Part shown: positions 1 to 12,107 of the stretch, piece by piece
Layout: the number at the start of each line of letters is the position of its first letter
Position numbering within the stretch: the first letter of the stretch is position 1
Assembly: GCA_024220525.1 (NCBI GenBank)
Contig: JAMYWO010000003.1
Span: 413,183 to 432,664, forward strand
DNA from: Cochliopodium minus
Taxonomy: Eukaryota; Discosea; Himatismenida; Cochliopodiidae
Direction of reading: 5' to 3'
DNA length: 19,482 bases
Translations under genes and position numbers: made by a program
The notes under the pieces: model-generated
Database searches by the model: none
The model's input: only the letters and a program-made list of their open reading frames with translations
What the model was told of the DNA's origin: nothing

Positions 1-49
<49 letters not shown>

Positions 50-80
50 AAATAAAAAATAAAAAATAAAAAATAAACAA
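1..80. repeat. A-rich (AAAAAT)n-like simple repeat
   Basis: Runs of five or six A separated by single T, repeated from the window edge to about position 76. It lies inside the last visible Sly1 intron, where it reads as a T-rich tract on the coding strand. I see nothing else in it. Confidence 0.8.
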
Positions 81-143
81 GAAAACAAGAAAAATAAAAT
101 AAAAAAAAATTAGAAAAGGAAAATTAATGAGGAAAAAGAAAAC

Positions 144-1076
144 CTTATTTTTTGATCTAGTTTGGTGGCGATCATGGAAGCAGCACCATCCGTAGAAGAA
201 CGGATGATGGGGATTTTACGAAGAGTAGAAAAAGTACAGAAAAGTCTGTCAGAAATGATTTCAACTAATTTTTCTGCCTCCTTTTCTTCTTTTGTGTTAT
301 TTATTTTGTGATAACTATCTTTCATCTCCAATGAAAACAAATCATCTTCCAACGAAAGAAAATCCAAGTATTGATCATAAATCTAATTTTTAAAAAGTTT
401 ATTATTATAATCCCCTTCTTAATACATTTCAGAAAAATAATAATTTATCTTATATCTATTGATCTCTTTTTTTTACACGTGTATTTTGATTATTTTCACA
501 TACCTTTATAATTTTATTGAAACAATTAAATTCTACTGCTTTGGTTGCCAATCTTTCTAATTTTTCTTCTGGTAAAAAAGAAATGAAATTGAGATAAATT
601 GATTCGTACATTCCCTTTCTTGCATCTTCTATTATTAAATCTATATTTTCATCTGTTGGTTCAACAAAATAAATTGCTGGCACATCTGGTATTGGTTGTC
701 TCGTTAATGTGATATGCCTTTAAAAAAAAAAGAGGATGAAAGGATATTTGAAAGAGGAAAGGAATAAAAGATTGCAATATTATTTTAATCTATAATTGAG
801 ATGATTTACTTGTATAAAGTGATTCCATTATCTTTTAATGTTCCAACTTTGATAATTGGAGAAATAATTTCACTTCCTCTCTTATCATAAATCAAAATCT
901 TCCATGTAGAACCATTTTCTTGTATATCCAATTCATCATTCAATTTTAGCATATCTATCAAAGATGCTGTTCATTCAAATCAAAAATTTAGTTAAAATTA
1001 TTCTTTTATATTTTGATTTATTACTATATTGTTTTTGGAAGATTGAATTTTCTGTATCATTGACCTCATTTTCCAT
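144..1076 (-). CDS. Sly1-type Sec1/Munc18 protein, N-terminal part (partial)
   Basis: N-terminal 220 residues of an SM-family protein closest to Sly1/SCFD1, which binds syntaxin-5-type SNAREs and supports ER-Golgi vesicle fusion. Exons on the minus strand are 1076-1025, 966-810, 717-504 and 382-144; reading phase is kept across all three complete introns (58, 92 and 121 nt). Diagnostic stretches are W-K-I-L-I-Y-D, PIPDVPAIYFVEPTDENI, YLNFIS, DQYLDFLSLEDDLF and LFCTFSTLRKIPIIR, all colinear with animal Sly1. The ATG at 1076 gives a short polar leader before the conserved helix (QYTSLIDMLKLND, completed by a split codon). The next 5' splice site after 144 reads GTTTTC, weaker than the others; its acceptor and the rest of the protein lie outside the window. 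Divergent from the carrier gene, with 261 nt between starts. Family assignment is firm; Sly1 versus other SM proteins is a judgement from the motifs. Confidence 0.9.
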
Positions 1077-1337
1077 TTAAATAATCTCAATTTTTTTTTT
1101 TATATAAAACGTGTGTCCTCCTATAAAATCAAAAGAATCTTCATAAATTCTTTAAATTTGGTAAAATTTTGTTCTATTGAAGACAATCAATTAATTAATT
1201 ACTTTTTTCAAAGATGTGACTTTAAAATAATTTTTAATTCAGTTAAAATAATTTTATTGAGAAAAATAAGTAAAAAAAAAAATTTGAAAAAAACCTTCTA
1301 ACAAAAAATAAAAAAATCAAATTGAGACCATTTTTTA

Positions 1338-3164
1338 ATGAATAAAGAGGGTAATTTCATTGTAAAAATGATTTCAAGGAAAATATAAAAATTTTTTAAC
1401 AAACCAGATTTGAAATATTTGATTTCAGGATGCTTGGGTGGAATGTCCGGTGTTTTTGTTGGATTTCCTTTGGTATTTTCTGAAATAAATTTTGAGTTTT
1501 GTTTTTATTTGGAAAAATAGGAAGTTATAAGGGTCAGAATGCAAACTCAATCAGGTTATTTAGCTTATAAAAATTCCACGGATTGTTTGATAAAAACATG
1601 GAGGGGAGAAGGAATAAGAGGATTTTATAAAGGTGAAATTTTATCTCGATAAAAACGAAAAAATTATTTTTATTTCTTCAAATATTCTCATTATTCTACA
1701 ATTTGATTGATAGATAGAAAAATGAGTTAAAAAGATAAAGATAAATTTAATATATTTTTAATATAAAATTTAATAAAATATAAATTTTTAAAATTTTTTA
1801 ATTTCTAGGAATGATGACACCTCTCCTAGGTGTAACTCTTTTTAAAACATCAACATTTTGGATGTATGGAATGTGTTTGAGATTATTGAATGCAGATACT
1901 TTAGGAGAATTAAAATACAGCCACATTGCCTTTAGTGGTGTTGTCGGTGGAATGTTTAATTCTTTCCTCATGTCCCCCACTGGTAAAATTTTCTACATTA
2001 ATAAAAAAATGGAAATAAATTAATAAAAAATCATAATATAAAAAAAATAATATTAAAAAAATAAAAAATAAAAAAATAAAAAAATAAAAAATATCTAATT
2101 TGTAATAATATTTAAAAATCTATAAAAAAAATAAGAATGATAAATGATAATATCCAATCTACAAAAATAAAAATAATGTTATTATTAAAAATGAGAATAT
2201 TTAAATTTATCTCAAAAAAATTACAATATTTAAATCAATTTATTAAAAAAATAAATAAATAAGACAGGATAAAAATTTTGTTGCAACTTCAACGTTCAAA
2301 AGATGAAATTTTAAAAGCAGAGAAAAAAAATTTGAACAGGTAATCTCCTTAATATTTTTCTAAAAATTTCTATCATACTTTTAAAAAGTATTGACAAAAT
2401 AAACAAATAAATTTGATAAATTTGATAAATAAAATTAATAAAATAAATTTTAAAGGGCGTCACAAGTGATAGGGATGTTACAAAGAGAAAGTGTTTTTCA
2501 CGAAAAAAAGTACTTGGGACCAATAGATGTTATAAAAGAACAAAGATGGAGTGGATTGATGAGAGGATATACTGCTTGTTTGTCCAGGGAGATTGGTAAA
2601 GAAATTTTGTTTAAACAAAGAATCCATTTTAAAAACAACAAACATTTCTTATCTTTCTTTTTTTAAAAGTCTACTCTTCTGTTTATTTCCCCACATTCGA
2701 ATTTTTCAAAAGAATCTTTAAAAAACAAGAAAACATTTCAACAAACAATCTTCCTTTTTATGCTCTTTTGGTTAGTGGAGGTTGTTCTGGTGTGATTGGG
2801 TGGTCCATCATTTTCCCAATTGACGTAGTTAAAAGTAGAATGCAATCTGAAATAGGTAAGAAAAGTGGTTTGAAAACTTTTTTTGAATCTTTTCACTCCA
2901 ATTTCTTACCAAACAATATAGGACCTGTTTACAACAGAAGATCTATGTACGATGTTGCCATAAATATTTACAAAACTGAATCTCTTTCTGCTTTTTACAA
3001 AGGAATAAGACCTGCTTTGTTGAGAGCTTTTCCTGTAAATATCTTTTATTAAATTTTTTAAAAAATTAATTTTTGAAAAATTAAAGGTGCATGCTGTTGT
3101 ATTGTCCGTTTATGCAACAGTGATAGACTTTTTGAACAGAGATAGAAAAATGTGGTTTTTTTAA
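1338..3164 (+). CDS. mitochondrial carrier (SLC25 family), carnitine/acylcarnitine-like
   Basis: A complete 318-residue solute carrier of the mitochondrial inner membrane. Exons: 1338-1350, 1408-1472, 1521-1632, 1809-1982, 2264-2339, 2456-2595, 2670-2855, 2922-3034 and 3087-3164; phases close throughout and the frame ends at TAA. The three-fold repeat is visible through its signatures: P-L-E-V-I-R-V-R-M-Q at residues 25-34, P-T-D-R-I-K-I-L-L-Q near 120 and P-I-D-V-V-K-S-R-M-Q near 243. GFYKGMMTPLLGVT and SPTDRIKILLQLQ resemble the carnitine/acylcarnitine and basic amino acid carrier group (SLC25A20/29 and relatives), as does LLRAFPVHA near the end. Substrate cannot be fixed from this. The first exon carries only 13 nt of coding sequence. 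The seventh intron (2856-2921) is 66 nt with no in-frame stop, so its retention would add 22 residues. It is convergent with Hsp60, with 130 nt between stops. Confidence 0.9.
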
Positions 3165-3294
3165 ACTGTCTTGAATAGTTTTTGTTTATAAAAATGAAAA
3201 ATTTTGCAAAAAGAAAACGAGAATTATATTTAAATAAATTTTAATAATTAAAAAAAAATTTTCAAGAATTAAAAAAAAAGAGTTTTTTTTCCTT

Positions 3295-5782
<2,488 letters not shown>

Positions 5783-6414
5783 TCCTTTTCTTTATTGAGA
5801 AAGAGAGATTTTTTCCTTTTTTTTTTATTTTTTTAATTTATTTTTATTATTTTTTTTCTGTTAAATCAAAAAAAATAAGATAGGCATTAGTTGGGAACAT
5901 ATAAAACATTTGCACTATTTTAAAATGGTGAGGAAGATCTCAATTTCATATGTGACATTTTATAAGAATTGCAAAAAATCTTGAATTATTCGAAATTTCT
6001 TTACATCAAATTTATTGGTTCTTTTATATCATTTCAAGTATAATGCTTAAAAATCATGGTGATTTATGTTTAATTGAAAACACTTTATCTTTATAATGCA
6101 TTCAAATGATTGATTTTACAAAAAAAATGTTAAGGGATACTCCAGAATAACATATCTTAGTTAGAAAGAAATATTTTATTTTTTGTTTTAATTTCGATGA
6201 GATTCTTGGTTTGTTGTTTGCTCGATTAAGTATGTTATTTTATAGAATAAAAAAAAAAAAGCGAAATCCCCAAAAGAATTTGAAATTGGATTATAGGAGA
6301 TTCATTTTTTAATTTATTTGATTCAATTAAAGATTATATGAAAGGAAGGTATTTGATGTGTGGATATATTCGATAAAATAATCCAAAATTGAAAAATAAA
6401 AAAAAATTGGTGAA
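5783..6414. other. divergent intergenic region, Hsp60 / START gene
   Basis: 632 nt of AT-rich DNA between two divergent starts, so it should hold both promoters. T-rich runs lie beside the Hsp60 ATG and A-rich DNA precedes the START ATG. The middle (about 5880-6240) is less repetitive, but I see no open frame, RNA gene or confident motif. A GAA/TTC cluster at 5983-5999 does not have correct heat-shock-element spacing. Confidence 0.6.
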
Positions 6415-7662
6415 ATGGAAAACAAAGAAGGAAATAATAAAAAGAGTAAACAAGAAAAGAAAAGAGAGAAAAACAAAAAAAGAAGACAAAGAAAAAAAGA
6501 AAAAGAAGAAAAATTGAAAAATGAAATTAAAGAACAAGGAATTGATGAGAATTCAATCAATAAAAATGAGAATGAAGAATTCAAAAAATATAGATTTTCT
6601 ATTCCCCTTCCTAACAAAGAAAATTACAAAGAAATAGCAAGTAAAAGATTTCAAGGAGTATTGGATTTGAATGTTCAAGAAGGTATTTTCATTTAAAATA
6701 AAAATTTATCACTTATTTTGAGTATAAAAGCTTTTTTTTTTGAAGAAAAAAAATATTCTTCAAAAATTTAATTTCCACTTCTCAAAATTCATTTATTGAT
6801 CTTTTTTGATAGGATGGGAAGAAATTACGAAATTTGAGAAAAAGGGAATAAAAGCATTCAAGAAACAAGATGAAAAAAATAATATTTTTTATATCAGGGC
6901 AACTGGACAAGTGAATTGTTCAGCAAATACTTTTATGGGTAAAATAATACAACAAACTAAACAAAACAAACAAAAAGAAATAAATAATATAGAAAACTTT
7001 AATTTGAAATAATGATCAAGAAATAAATAATAAAGAAAACTTTAATTTGAAATTTCTTTTTTTTTTTTCCATTGAATCTAAAGATTGGATGTATAATGTG
7101 GACAATATTGCAGATACAGATCCAATGTTCAAAAAAGGAGAAATAATTGAAAAATTTGATGAAGATAATTTGATTTTCTATGGACAATGGTCTGCTCCTT
7201 GGCCTGTGTGGGTAAACATTTCTATTTCAACTTTGAATTTAATTTCAAAACTTTAATTAATCTCATTTATTTATTATTTATTATTTATTTTATTTAAAAA
7301 CTTTTTTTATAAATTATTTATTTTATTTATTTATTTTATTTATTTTTTATTTATTATTTATTTATTTTATTTATTTTTTATTTATTATTTATTATTTATT
7401 TTATTTATCAAATTTATTCAATATTTATTTATTTTTTAAAAATTTTCACATTCGTACTTTGTTTAAATCATAAATTGTTAATTATTTAATATTTGATTGT
7501 TTCGTATTATTTGTTAAATCTTCATTTAAAAATAAACCATTTTTATTTTTATAAATTGTTTTAATAAATTTTTATTTTTATTTTGAATTTCATCATAATT
7601 TTTATTTAGCATCGTGACTTTGTGTACTTGTGGAGTAAACAATGGACAAAAGATGGGCATGG
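6415..7662 (+). CDS. START-domain lipid-transfer protein, N-terminal part (truncated at assembly break)
   Basis: Four exons (6415-6682, 6813-6938, 7084-7211, 7610-7662) encode a protein with an extremely Lys/Glu-rich N-terminus (about 45 residues, likely disordered or coiled) followed by part of a StAR-related lipid-transfer (START) domain. Seen START landmarks: WEEITKFEKKGIKAFKK, a DWMYNVDNI segment, FKKGEIIEKFDEDNLIFYG, then PWPVW spliced to HRDFVYLWSKQW, matching the PWP...RDFV strand of PCTP/STARD-type domains. The last exon ends at a GT site in phase 2. The remaining START strands and C-terminal helix do not appear before the N at 7791. The domain normally binds a phospholipid, sterol or ceramide; the ligand cannot be told here. 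If the 7662 splice is not used, the frame stops six codons later (TAA in GTATAATTTCTAA), leaving an incomplete domain, so truncation by missing sequence is more likely. Confidence 0.75.
7255..7440. repeat. intronic TTTATT/ATTTATT simple repeat
   Basis: Long stretch built from TTTA, TTTATT and ATTATTT units inside the 398-nt third intron of the START gene. No coding or RNA signal is seen. Confidence 0.8.
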
Positions 7663-7675
7663 GTATAATTTCTAA

Positions 7676-7790
7676 ATTTATTATTTATTTATTTATTATT
7701 TTTTATTTATTTTATTAATTTTATTTATTATTTATTATTTATTATTTATTATTTATTATTTATTATTTATTATTTATTATTTATTATTTA
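7676..7790. repeat. (ATTATTT)n tandem repeat ending at the ambiguous base
   Basis: Almost perfect tandem 7-mers of T and A run directly up to the N at 7791. Such a tract is a common place for an assembly to stop or collapse. It separates the last START exon from the eEF2-like exon. Confidence 0.85.
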
Positions 7791-7791
7791 N
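7791..7791. other. single ambiguous base (N), probable assembly gap or join
   Basis: The only non-ACGT base in the window. It sits at the exact end of a tandem repeat, with a gene lacking its 3' part on the left and a gene lacking its 5' part on the right. A gap written as one N explains all three facts. Confidence 0.7.
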
Positions 7792-7793
7792 AG

Positions 7794-9000
7794 TGCTATT
7801 GCTGGAAACATTGTTTGTATTTCTGGATTAGAAAAATACGTTGACAAATCTTGCACATTGTATGACATCCCAAATACTTCTGAAGAACCTTTGTATCCTA
7901 TCAAAGCAATGAGTTTCAATGTATCACCTGTTGTTAGAGTTTCTGTTTGTCCTGAAAGCATTTCTGATCTTCCTAAATTGAAAGAAGGTCTTTCTGTTCT
8001 TTCAAAGAGTAGTTCTATGGTCGAAATCACTTTTGATGAAAGCACAAAACAATTTGTTGTATCAGGAGCAGGAGAATTGCACATTGAAATATTGATGAAA
8101 GATTTGCAAGAATTCAGTAATTGCAAACTGAAAATTTCACAACCTGTTGTTCCTTTCTGTGAAACTGTCACTGAAACTTCTCAAGTTTGTCTTGCAAAAA
8201 GTTCCAATAAATTGAACAGAATCTACTGTAACGCAGAACCAATTTCATCTGAATTGATCAAAGACATTCAACAAGGAAAATTGCAAGACATCCTCTCCAA
8301 AGATCCAAAAGAACTCTCTAAATTTTTGGTTCAAAAACATGGTTGGGATGCAGTTGATGCAAAGAAAGTTTGGGCTTTTGGACCTGAAGGCAGCAATAAT
8401 CCAACAAATTTTCTCGTAGATCAAACCAAATCAGCAGATTACTTGAATGAAATCAAAGATTCTCTCATTTCTGCTTTTTACACTGCTTGTTCTGAAGGTG
8501 TTTTGGCAGGAGAACCATTGATGGGAGTTCGTTTCAACATTCAAGAAGTCAAAGTTCATTCTGATAATTCTCACAGAGGATCTTCTCAAATCATTCCTGC
8601 TGCTACTCGTCTCTTTAAAGCATGTCAATTGTCAGGTGCACCAAGATTAGTTGAACCTATCTACTTGGCATCAATCAGACTTTCCACAGAAGTTTTGGGA
8701 AATGTTTACCAATTTCTCAACTCCAAAAGAACTCGATTCATCTCTGAAAACCAAATTTCAAATCAAATTCAATTGAATGTTTTCCTCCCTGTTCTTTGTT
8801 CTTTTGGTTTTGATTCCGAGTTGAAAGCTTGTAGTTCTGGAAAAGCTTTTCCTTCCTTGAATTTTTCACATTTTGAAACGATTGAATCTGATCCAATCAA
8901 AGAAGGTTCTGTTTCTAATCTCCTTGCCATAAAGATTAGAGAAAGAAAAAATCTCAAAAAAGAATTTCCTCAAATCTCAATGTTGACTGACAAGTTGTGA
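7794..9000 (+). CDS. divergent eEF2-like translation factor, C-terminal half (5' part missing)
   Basis: One open exon of about 402 codons ending in TGA, colinear with domains II (end) to V of eEF2, the GTPase that drives ribosomal translocation. Landmarks: AGNIV, MSFNVSPVVRVSV, DLPKLKEGL, GAGELHIEILMKDLQ, a HGWD...KKVWAFGPEG segment, NEIKDS, LVEPIYLASI, NSKR, SFGFDSEL and a final DKL. It lacks the EFL1 insertion and ends like eEF2. The G domain and most of domain II are absent and cannot fit between here and the START gene. The diphthamide loop at the tip of domain IV is SHRGSSQ instead of IHRGGGQ: the modifiable His (codon 8572-8574) is kept, but two glycines are serine. The usual GGQAFPQ is SGKAFPS. 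By eye, identity to human eEF2 is roughly 40-50%, low next to the strongly conserved Rac, Rap and Hsp60 in this window, so I read it as a paralogue. An acceptor AG sits at 7792-7793 directly after the N. Confidence 0.85.
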
Positions 9001-9617
9001 TCTCAAAAAACAATCTATTTTTTTTACTTTGCCCTCTTTTTCTCTCACAAAGAAAAATAACTTTTTTTTTTATTTGATTGTATTTAAAAATTAAAAATGT
9101 AATTTATTTATTGTTTTAAAAATTTTTACTTTTGTCCAAAGTTTGCAAGTTTATTTCAATAACAATTTTTCAAAGATTGTTTTTTTTTTTAAAATATTTG
9201 TTTTTTTTTTTTTTAATGTTCTCTTTTAATTGATTTTTTGAAAAAATCTTTTGGAATTTTCATAAATATACATCCCTTCTATATGCAAAGTCAAACATCA
9301 TTTATTAGTGTGATGAGAGAATTTACTAGAATCCACAGTGTTGGGACCTTTTTTTTTTTTTTTAAATTGTTTAAAATATATTGTTTAAAAAATACATTTA
9401 AAAAAAATTTAAAAATAAGATCAGTTCTCTAATAGAAAAGTTGAGTTAGTTGTTATACAATTGGATTAATAATTATGTTTTTGTTTTTGTTTATAATAAT
9501 AAATTTCTATTTTTAAAAAAAAAAATATAAAAATAATTAAAAAAAAATCAAATGATTGAGAAAGAAATAAAAAAAAAGAAAAACTTTCCTTTGTTCAAAA
9601 AATTAACAAAAATATAA
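9001..9617. other. intergenic region before Rac gene
   Basis: 617 nt holding the eEF2-like 3' end and the Rac promoter. It is dominated by poly-T and poly-A runs. A less repetitive patch at about 9256-9348 is followed by a T15 run at 9349-9363, but no convincing RNA structure or open frame was found. Immediately before the Rac ATG the strand is A-rich. Confidence 0.5.
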
Positions 9618-10211
9618 ATGCAAAACGTTAAATGTGTTGTTGTTGGAGATGGAGCAGTTGGTAAAACTTGTTTATTGATCAGTTATACAACAAATGCTTT
9701 TCCAGGAGAATATATTCCGACTGTATTTGATAATTATTCTGCAAATGTAATGGTTGATGGAAAACCAATCAATTTGGGACTCTGGGATACTGCAGGACAA
9801 GAAGATTATGATAAATTGAGACCATTATCTTATCCACAAACAGATGTTTTCTTGATTTGCTTCTCATTGATTTCTCCAACCTCTTTTGATAATGTAAAAT
9901 CAAAATGGATGCCAGAAATTAGACTTCATATGCCAAATACCAAATGTATTCTTGTTGGAACAAAATTGGATTTGAGAGATGATCCAAATACTATTCAAAA
10001 ATTGGCAGAAAAGAAATCAGCACCAATCACATACGAAAGAGGATTGGCAATGTCAAAAGAAATTGGAGCAATTAAATATATTGAATGTTCTGCTCTTACA
10101 CAAAAGAATTTGAAGCTTGTTTTTGATGAAGCAATCAGATGCCATTTATTTCCAACTGAATTATCTGGGAATAAGAAGAAAAACAATGCAGGTGGATGCA
10201 ATATCCTTTAA
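9618..10211 (+). CDS. Rac-type Rho-family GTPase
   Basis: Complete intronless 197-residue small GTPase, a membrane-bound switch controlling actin, motility and uptake. All G boxes are present: P-loop GDGAVGKT at residues 10-17 with Gly12, switch [14 protein letters not shown] with Thr35, switch [22 protein letters not shown] with Gln61, base-contact TKLD at 115-118 and CSAL near 157. The Rho-specific insert helix is present ([21 protein letters not shown]). The tail has a short KKK stretch and ends in CNIL, a CaaX box whose final Leu favours geranylgeranylation. [11 protein letters not shown] and [13 protein letters not shown] are Rac-like rather than Rho- or Cdc42-like. The Rac group is firm; the orthologue among the many Rac paralogues of amoebae is not. 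The absence of introns contrasts with most neighbours. Confidence 0.97.
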   Translation: MQNVKCVVVGDGAVGKTCLLISYTTNAFPGEYIPTVFDNYSANVMVDGKPINLGLWDTAGQEDYDKLRPLSYPQTDVFLICFSLISPTSFDNVKSKWMPEIRLHMPNTKCILVGTKLDLRDDPNTIQKLAEKKSAPITYERGLAMSKEIGAIKYIECSALTQKNLKLVFDEAIRCHLFPTELSGNKKKNNAGGCNIL

Positions 10212-10583
10212 ACTAAATAAAACCAAAAAAAATGTCCAATAAAAAAAAAATATTGTATTTATTCAAATCAAAAATTCTTTGTTTTTTTGGAGAGATCTTT
10301 TTGTTATCTTCATTATTTTCAAGTATGGTGTTATATATTTTGGTATTATCTTTTTAAAAAAAACAAAAATAATAATTCTCTTTTAAACTGTTTAATAATG
10401 GGGAGTTTTTATAACATATCTTATTGGGAAGAAAGGGAGTTTATATTTAAAAAAAAAGTTCCCGAGCCGAAATAATAAAAATAAAATATTTAAAATTCAA
10501 AAAAAATGAAAAATGATTTGAAAAAATAATAAAAAAAAAAACAAAATTCAAACAAAAACAAGAATTAAAACAAAATAAATCAA
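10212..10583. other. intergenic region, Rac / pirin
   Basis: 372 nt of AT-rich DNA between the Rac stop and the pirin ATG. A slightly richer patch at about 10390-10475 shows no start-stop frame of coding quality. Nothing further is recognised; it should hold the Rac 3' end and the pirin promoter. Confidence 0.5.
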
Positions 10584-11455
10584 ATGAGTAATCAAAAAGA
10601 AGGAATAATTATTCATAAAGCAAGTACAAGGGGAACATCAAATCATGGATGGTTAGAAAGGTAAAAAAACTATTTTCTTTGTTAATTTTAATTTTTAATA
10701 ATTTCTCTTTTTTAAAAAAAGCTATCATAGCTTTTCATTTGGCTACTATTATGATCCAAATCGTATAAATTTTGGAGCTTTAAGAGTATTAAACGATGAC
10801 ACAGTTGATCCAGGAATGGTAAATTAAAAAAAAATTTGAATTTAATCTTTTTTTTTTTAATAAATAATAAAAATTATTTAACTTTTAAAAGGGATTCCCA
10901 AAACACCAACACAAAAATATGGAAATAATTTCAATCCCACTTGAAGGAGATCTTGAACACAAAGATACAATGGGAAATAAATGTGTGATTAGCAAAGGAG
11001 AAATACAAGTGATGAGTGCAGGATCTGGAGTCTATCACAGTGAATATAATAAAAGTAGTAAGAATCTTACAAAGTTTTTACAAATTTGGATTGTACCAAA
11101 CAAAAAGAATCTTCAACCAAGATATGATCAAATCAAAATAAAAGAAAGTAAAAATGAATTGGAACAAATTTTATCTCCAAACAAAGATGATGAAGGAGTT
11201 TGGATTCATCAAGATGCTTGGTTTCATATTGGTTTATTTGATAAAGATTTTTCAACAAATTATTCTTTAAAGAAACAAGAAAATGGAGTTTATGCTTTTA
11301 TATTAGAAGGTGATTTTGTTGTAAATGGTGTTGAATTATCAAGAAGGGATGGAGCAGGTTTTACTTTAACAAAAAATCTTGAAATAGTTTCAAAATCAAG
11401 TGATTCAAAGATTTTATTAATGGAAGTTCCAATGATTTCAATAAAAGATAAATAA
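10584..11455 (+). CDS. pirin-family (YhhW-like) cupin protein
   Basis: Complete 245-residue protein from exons 10584-10660, 10722-10818 and 10892-11455, in phase and ending TAA. It follows the bacterial YhhW/pirin layout: KASTRGTSNHGWLES, YHSFSFGYYYDP, GALRVLNDDTVDPG, then the first cupin metal site GFPKHQHKNME and EHKDTMGNK...VMSAGSGVYHSEYN. The four metal ligands of YhhW are present as His63, His65, His107 and Glu109, a constant offset of six from the 57/59/101/103 set I recall for the bacterial enzyme. The second cupin half is less conserved, as usual. YhhW-type proteins bind iron and have quercetin 2,3-dioxygenase activity in vitro; the cellular role in eukaryotes is open. The similarity looks closer to the bacterial YhhW group than to animal pirin, which would fit transfer from bacteria, but two introns show long residence in this genome. 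Confidence 0.9.
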
Positions 11456-11626
11456 ATTTACTTTTCTAAAATTTTTTTAACATTTTTATCACTTTTACTT
11501 CTTTTATTCAATTAAAAATCTATTTTTTAAGTTGAAATCAAAACTAAAAAATAATCAATTTTTTTTCTTTCCTTTAAAATTTTATAAAAATAGATTTTTC
11601 TTGAATGTATATAAGAACAAATAAAA

Positions 11627-11696
11627 GGTCGATTAGTATAGTTGGTTAGTACTTCGGATGAATCCGGAAACCACAGTTCGAATCTGTGATCGACAT
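11627..11696 (+). tRNA. tRNA or tRNA-like gene with shortened anticodon arm (GAA possible)
   Basis: Clear cloverleaf parts are present. The acceptor is GGTCGAT with ATCGACA (six pairs, first pair G·A mismatched). The D stem is GTAT/GTAC with a GG-containing loop. The T stem is CACAG/CTGTG around TTCGAAT. Pol III boxes are intact (A box 11634-11645, B box 11676-11684) and T8 follows. Only 19 nt lie between the D and T arms, where about 23 are normal. The best hairpin is TTCGGA-TGAA-TCCGGA with a four-base loop. Read as a seven-base loop (ATGAATC) the anticodon would be GAA (Phe), but the stem then has a G·G mismatch and the variable region shrinks to 2 nt. It may be an edited, unusual or decayed tRNA; amino acid identity is unresolved. 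Confidence 0.6.
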
Positions 11697-11697
11697 A

Positions 11698-11705
11698 TTT
11701 TTTTT
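11698..11705 (+). terminator. Pol III T-run terminator
   Basis: Eight consecutive T directly after the tRNA-like gene, the standard termination signal for RNA polymerase III. Confidence 0.6.
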
Positions 11706-12107
11706 ACTTGTTTTTCTTGTGATATGAATTTGAATGATATAAGATTGGGATATGAGGATCGATTTGATATTTGAATAGTATTTAGGATTTTAAAAAAAAA
11801 GATGATTTATTATAAAAAATTTTATATTTTGATTTTTTTTGAAGGAAAATTGTATTTTGAGAAAGGAAAATTAATATTTCAATACTTTTTTATTCTATTA
11901 TTGGTATTTCAGTTTCTATAATTTTTGTTTCTTTTTTTTGGTTAAAAAGGTACTTAAAATTTTTTTTTGTTATAAGTTTTAGTTTTTACTTAATCACTAT
12001 AAATAACAAAAAAAATAAAAAATAAAAAAAAATTTGATTCGTAAAAAAAAGGAAAATAAAAAAAAAGCTAATTTTTTAAAAACAAAACAAAAAGAAAAAC
12101 AAAAAAA
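11706..12107. other. intergenic region before Rap1
   Basis: 402 nt without a gene. The first 90 nt contain several GATAT/GATTT-like words, and the last 100 nt before the ATG are almost pure A. It presumably carries the Rap1 promoter; no confident element was found. Confidence 0.5.

Noticed and set aside
5983-5999. GAA/TTC cluster upstream of Hsp60 resembling a heat-shock element
   Set aside because: The spacing is 3, 0 and 2 nt rather than the regular 2-nt gaps of alternating GAA/TTC units. Such words are common in this base composition.
6327-6617. Phe/Ser-rich minus-strand frame opposite the START gene's first exon
   Set aside because: It is the complement of a Lys/Glu-rich coding exon, and its composition is explained by the antisense of AAA and GAA codons.
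9256-9363. Possible small RNA: GTGATGA (C-box-like) patch followed by T15
   Set aside because: No D box (CTGA) or closing stem was found, and T-runs are everywhere in intergenic DNA here.
6147-10430. Shared 13-mer ATAACATATCTTA upstream of two plus-strand genes (about 6148 and 10420)
   Set aside because: In DNA this AT-rich many 13-mer pairs are expected by chance across 19 kb, and similarity fades outside the word.
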